A stretch of 64,000 nt of DNA from Laetiporus sulphureus 93-53 (taxonomy: Eukaryota > Basidiomycota > Agaricomycetes > Polyporales > Laetiporaceae): positions 290,882 to 354,881 of the forward strand of contig NW_024468526.1 in assembly GCF_001632365.1 (NCBI RefSeq), written 5' to 3'. Below are positions 59,180-64,000 of this stretch, piece after piece. The notes under the pieces are model-generated. The model worked only from the letters and a program-made list of their open reading frames with translations. It was not told the origin of the DNA and ran no database searches. The translations under genes and the position numbers were made by a program. Positions within the stretch are counted from its first letter, which is position 1, and every line of letters starts with the position of its first letter.

Positions 59180-61010
59180 ATGGCGCCCCCATCTGTCACC
59201 GTCTATACTTTGCGCGGTGGTTTTCTTGCGGGAGATGTATTCTATGGCACGGTGGAGTTGAATTTCCGCGCGCTTCAAGAAGAACAGGTAGAAGAAGTTC
59301 ACGTAAAGCTCAGGGGTTACGCCGCGACGTATGTCTCACTGCGAAATAACTTCGAACAATCTCATCTGATTGGCCTTTGTCCAGTTCTATATTCCGTAAC
59401 AATCAAAGAGCAAGACAAATCGTGGAGCTAGTCCGCCTTGATCAATCGCTCTGGACTCGCGGGACCCTTTATCCCCCGCCTGGATCAGACGTTCTCTCCA
59501 TCCCGTTTAGGTTTTTGCTACCAGCAGAACTGCCGCCTTCGTTTATCTTTCGTCACCCCGTCGCTGACGCCTATATTCGCTATCATGTCGAAGCGGTCGG
59601 AGTGCGGCCAGGCTTGCTGAAGATGAACAAGCGATGCCTCCGGCCCTTCATCGTATTCACTCCTGATGAAGCTGGTTCACTTGTAAAACCAGAATTGCAG
59701 ATTGGTCAGCTTTGGACAGGAGCCTGGTTGACTGCTACGGAGCATAAGCGTATACGTCGAGCCTTTTGGGGAGATTACGGCGATGTACAATTGGAGGTAC
59801 GGTCAGACAATCTCAATAGGCAACAAAATCATTGACCGTGCTCGAGATAGTTCAAACGTCCCTCCGCCGTTGTCTATCCTGTTCTTTCAGACATACCGTT
59901 TGTGATAACCATCGCAACGATTAGTAAGCCGATCAAGTTGGAAGACGGTAAAAAGCCATGGCCGTCCCCGCCACTAGAGCCGAGTGCAGTTCACCTCGAA
60001 CTGAAGCACACAGTCTGGGTGCAAGCGGGAATATGGGATCAGACCAGCACTCAAACCCTCACCTCGTTGGGCGGCATGGGCGGGTCAATTGGGAGCGTTA
60101 GTATTGAGACTCACGAAGATGAGTGGCTCCCAGATGATGAGGATAAGAAAAAGGGAAGATGGCGCAAGAAGGTGTCATTCAGCTCTTCTTTCAAACTCAA
60201 ACACACCCCTACGTTCAATTTTCCGTTCATCACACTCGAGGTATGCCAGATGCTGTTCATTCGACTGCGTGCAGCTCATGTGGAGTTTGCTATCCCAGTA
60301 CTTCTTGCATGTCAAAGTTCATTTCGGCGGCCTCCTCAACAGCCTGAGCATAGACATTCCGACCACGGTCGGCTCCGGCATGACGCCTCTCACGGGAGAC
60401 GTCGACCTTGATAACCAACGCGATGAGGCTTTACCGCGCTTCGAGGACCTTGATCTCCCTCCGTAAGTGCCCACATACCCGCTGACGACATCAACTGACC
60501 ATTCCTAGATCATATTGGAGTACTACAGATGTACCTACCGAAAAGGAGAGGAAGTGAACTATTCGTGCTATTTAACGCTCTGTCATCTATGCCCATCATA
60601 AAGGTTTATAACTATTCTAGTGAGTAACGACCCTACTGTATAGCATTGTGAGGTTTGGAGTTGCCTTGGTGCGAAGATTATCGTCGAATACAGCAGCGAC
60701 GATTGCTCAGGTGAGCGATAGGAGACACTGGCAGTAACAAGTTAATGCAGGCAGAATCATACTCTCGTTTAGGACTCATCCATAGGTACGAGATGCCTCT
60801 CGATCGACAACGGACAATGACAATGATCTCCAACTGCAACCCTGCTGAGTTCGTTGTGAATGAACTACATATGACTGCCGTTGCGGATATATCGGAATCG
60901 TGTGCGCACTAGTACACATCACAGGAGCAGCGCAGGTTTACTTGATTGATAGATGGATATGCGATATTCCATTCGGTCGCGGTGGAAATGTCAGTCAGAC
61001 TGCCTCTTGC
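58981..61010. repeat. Tandem duplication unit 2 (arrestin-like gene)
   Basis: Partner of 56206-58040. The distal flank element (CACAGGAGC...GCGCAGGTTT, then TCGGTCGCGGTGGAAATG) reappears at 60918. It is separated from the proximal flank by about 240 bp absent from unit 1. Confidence 0.7.
59180..60557 (+). CDS. Arrestin-like trafficking adaptor, copy 2, intact
   Basis: Five exons (59180-59328, 59409-59796, 59851-60240, 60299-60462 and 60509-60557) give 379 residues. The N-lobe starts MAPPSVTVYTLRGGFLAGD and continues YGTVELNFRALQEEQVEE. It includes FRFLLPAELPPSF, IRYHVEAVGVRPG and WTGAWLTATEHKR. The C-lobe has PVLSDIPFVITIATISKPIK and HTPTFNFPFITLEYFLHVKV. It ends in an acidic segment and DLPPSYW, a PPxY motif created by the last splice. 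Fungal arrestin-related adaptors use PPxY to bind Rsp5-type ubiquitin ligases and direct membrane proteins to endocytosis. That role is inferred from fold and motif. The acceptor of intron 2 was chosen because only it keeps the domain frame. Confidence 0.78.
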
Positions 61011-61333
61011 ATCACAGATACCAAAAAATGTGATTATGAGCATTGTGCCCGCATGGGAGGATCATTCGATACCGTATGTGTCGAGACTATTTATACACGA
61101 CTCGGATAGTACCTTCGGGAAGTTACAGTGTGAAGAGGGATGGCGGCAACAGAGAGTGTACTAATTAAGAGGTGTCTAGAGGTAGTCCGACACATCTTAT
61201 CCCAAGCGCCGATGGAGCGATCCCCTTAGGCCCCTCAGCAGCATAAGTCCTCACGGAATGTTCAGAGTTCGACATCCACCATTCTTTTCGTCGTCGGCAT
61301 CGATCCACGTTTCGAATCACCCCTGTCTTGAAG
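60558..61333. other. Duplicated flank and intergenic DNA
   Basis: It holds the remainder of arrestin unit 2 (to about 61010) and about 320 bp of unassigned sequence. No gene. Confidence 0.4.
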
Positions 61334-62814
61334 ATGTCATCGAGTTCTGTCCGCGCTCACGTCCAACCAGCACATTTCCATTGGTGCGGATGGCAAAGTC
61401 TCCATCGACCTTACGTTCGTGTCAGAGCCACTGGGTTTGCCAGCTCAGGATGGTTACGGCTGGCCCCAAATTGACTTCAATCAAGCCATCGGCCCGGAAG
61501 ATCGCTACATCATTTGCAGAAAGCTCGGCTGGGGCATGTCTTCAAGCACTTGGCTTGCCCGTGACCGCATGTGCGCATCGTCATGATCTTCCATTCAGTC
61601 TTCCGGGTAGCTCCAATCGGTTTGCAGTGAAAACTCCTATGTTGCCATCAAGATACTCAACGGCTACACCACCGACCTTGTCCAGCGTGGTCTCGTCTGG
61701 GAACATGCGGCACTCCAGCGTATTTCGTCCCCGACGTCGAGCCCACATTGCCTCCAGCTATTGTCTAGCTTCAAGTTTTCTGGCAAAGGCAGCGCAGGAG
61801 AGCACCTCTGTTTCGTAACGCAGGTCTTCGGCGGAGACGTGAAGTCGCTGTTTTTGGCGCATAGCAAAGACAACAAAGTGTTTCCTCTTTCTCTTGCCAA
61901 ACGCATCCTCCTGCATACGCTTCGCGGCATTGCCCATGCTCACAACCGCGGCGTCGTGCACACTGATCTGAAGCACGATAACATTATCTTTGACTGTCGC
62001 ATGTCCACCCGCGACTTTGACGAGCTTCTCGCTTCTGATCCATCTCGTCGTCACCTTCCAGAGGCATCTCAGGACGGAATTGTGCAGTCGGCTGTCTCAC
62101 AGCCGCTTCCACTTCCTTCTCTACAAGAAGCCATGCAACGAACATTTGCCCTCGCCGACTTTGGTAGTGGTGCGTATAGGGTGCAGCTTGATGTGGCCTT
62201 GGTCTGAGATGTTGTCACAGCTCAGCCTACAGATAATCATAGCGTCGATAATATCACAGCTGTGTAGCTTCGTCCGCCTGAAATTATCATTGGAGGGCCA
62301 TGGAATGAAACTGTAGATATATGGACATTTGGATGTTTGGTATGTATGTTTCTTCAGGCTGTTTCCGGGCACCCTTTCCGGGCACCCTTTCGAAAGCATT
62401 TAGGTCTTCGAACTTGTCACCGGCCGTGGTCTCTTCAAATACGAGCCGTACCCCAAATACCACCTCAATGAGGCTAGTAACCTCCTGTACCAGATGGTAT
62501 GCTATACAGGCGAAGACTTCAGTGCGGAGCAGCTCACGATCAGTGCTTGGGCGGCCGAGTTCTTCGATACCACTTGTGCGTCCAGTTTAAATTTGATGTC
62601 TACCCGATATTCAAGTCCGACAGGTAACCTCAAAGAAAACCCAACACTTTATGATTACCCGTTCGAGATATCGATTCGGAGTTACAAAGTCGTAGAGGAA
62701 GCCAATGTTCTTTCCACCGCTTGCCTGATGAGGAGATGCTTACGCCTGGATCCTGCAGAGCGCGTGAGTGCTGTTGAACTACTCTCTGATCCGTGGTTCA
62801 ACGGTGTCGATTAG
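61334..62814 (+). pseudogene. SRPK-like Ser/Thr protein kinase with in-frame TAG
   Basis: Spliced segments rebuild a kinase of the SRPK type. They include DFNQAIGPEDRYIICRKLGW, GMSSSTWLARD, VAIKILNGY (catalytic Lys), GVVHTDLKHDNIIF (catalytic Asp and Asn) and FALADFG (DFG), followed by an insert. Then come LRPPEIIIGGPWNETVDIW, GCLVFELVTGRGLF, and the C-lobe ending LRLDPAERVSAVELLSDPWF. Introns are seen at about 61572-61626, 62170-62218, 62341-62402 and 62575-62621. Just before LRPPE, between NITAV and LRPPE, the frame has TAG at 62265-62267, with no intron that could remove it. The N-terminus is also unclear: the likely ATG (61334) needs a frame change before HISIGADGKVS (about 61373). One or two lesions thus point to a pseudogene. 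Confidence 0.65.
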
Positions 62815-64000
62815 GACCGCTTGACACATATAGTAGTACGGCCTACACATGTTTATTATTTGATGGTGGCTGCGGTAATTGTTATGCCATTTTTACCAAA
62901 ACTGCTGATTCTCTGATAGTGCTCAATGAAATCCAACGTGGCGGCAACACTGGCTATGATAAAATACAGGACTTGTCGCATTTCAACATGCCCGTGGTTG
63001 TAAATATTGTGCCAAACATCTCCCATTTCAGCGTGTTTATACTTACAGGAAGTATCATACGAGCTTCGCCTGATAGTTCAATTGATGTGTCCGAGTCTCA
63101 TCTGCCGCCACACTGAGGCCGTCAGAAACAGCATGACATGAGCGGCCAAGACCGACAGGAAACGACCGAAGTCAATGATGGAGTAGACGAAATGGATTGT
63201 GAGAGTATAGATACCTCGTTAAGGATCTCCTTGATACGCGAGAAACCAAAGATGTATGGGAAACTACAAGCGACCAACTTGAAAATGTTTTGACCTCAGT
63301 GCGTACACGTTGTAACTTGATGACACTCCATCGCCTGTTGCTATTCGTCCTCTGCTGAGATGTGAGCAGCTTGCGGGCACATGAACATGTCATGGAGAAT
63401 ACAATGCCCACCCAATGCGAAACAAAGGCATCAACGATCTCATTATCGTGGAAATCCTATTCGTCCAATTCGAGCAGTAGTCATGTAAATTCCGTGGTCA
63501 GTTGTCGAACTGGAAAAGAGTCAAGGGGAAGAATGCCAAACACGTATACATCTATGATCATCGGGTGAGGATGGTATGCTCACTCAGCTGCCGCTTTCGC
63601 ACCGGAGGTCATAAATGACATCATTTTTAGGGCGAAGCCTCGTCGGCGTAAACATGGACTGAATATCCGATCGGATAGTGTCGATCGAATAGAGCTACGA
63701 TATGATGATTGCATCTGTCATCGCTGGACTTCAAAGGTGCCTTCACGCCCCTGTGCACTAGAATCCTCGCGTCTAAGGACGCATCATGCAGTCAGGTGAC
63801 ATTGTCTCGCACGAACTAGTGCCACATGTCTTCTAACGCGTATTAGATAACGACAGATGAGCAGCCATTAGGAGGAGTGCCCTGAATCCGTCGGAATCGA
63901 TGAGTGCCTGCCAACGCGGATGTAAGTACCGAAGTCCCTTCTCGTACTTCTTCCATTTAAGAGACAAGAATAGAATGAAGCCGAGAATATTCGGTATCAA
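62815..64000. other. Right end of window, no supported gene
   Basis: There are only short ORFs. A short open piece at about 63205-63291 (VKDLLDTRETKDVWETT) is followed by a good splice donor and could be an isolated exon of a gene I cannot reconstruct. Nothing else is seen. Confidence 0.35.

Noticed and set aside
61010..61333. Possible 5' exons of the kinase upstream of 61334
   Set aside because: No ATG-led frame joins cleanly to the kinase N-terminus, so I left the 5' end open.
1..64000. CRISPR array, prophage, insertion sequence or rRNA genes
   Set aside because: None were found. The window is eukaryotic nuclear DNA, and repeats present are local duplications or a degraded eukaryotic transposon.

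Overview
The window is nuclear DNA of a basidiomycete fungus, most likely an Agaricomycete (mushroom or polypore type). The evidence is intron-rich genes with 45-65 nt introns, which reassemble into conserved proteins only after splicing, and families typical of that class: DUF6699, DUF6593, arrestin-like adaptors, PARP-like proteins with zinc modules, and F-box/leucine-rich proteins. There are no operons. Exon coordinates were worked out by hand from splice consensus plus reading-frame continuity. They are models, not transcript-proven.

Layout. 1-7.4 kb is gene-poor; its one convincing gene is a PARP-like protein with zinc modules (minus strand, 2612-4230). 7.4-24.8 kb is an ordinary housekeeping stretch: a Zn2Cys6-type regulator, a mitochondrial MAM33/p32 protein, two unassigned proteins, a small secreted Kre9/Knh1-like protein, an auxin-efflux-carrier-type membrane protein, the TFIIE alpha subunit and, divergent from it, a leucine-rich-repeat protein. 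25.2-33.2 kb is all on the minus strand: a short-chain dehydrogenase, a DUF6593 protein, a decayed metallo-beta-lactamase-fold gene and a secreted phytase.

34-44.3 kb holds the most striking feature, a tandem duplication of the complete nuclear gene for mitochondrial DNA polymerase gamma together with its flanks. The copies carry complementary peculiarities. The upstream copy keeps the proofreading Asp but has lost sequence at an intron-exon junction. The downstream copy has clean splicing but Asn in place of the catalytic Asp of exonuclease motif I. Both also contain an internal duplication of the segment that leads into the polymerase domain.

44.7-54.3 kb has two convergent DUF6699 genes flanking an intron-containing tRNA-Thr(AGT), then a GH5 glucanase and an F-box protein that are tail to tail. 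55-64 kb is decaying, repeat-rich sequence: a Tc1/mariner-like transposase relic, a tandem arrestin pair (first copy dead, second intact) and an SRPK-like kinase interrupted by an in-frame TAG. Long intergenic stretches hold short shadow ORFs that I could not support as genes.
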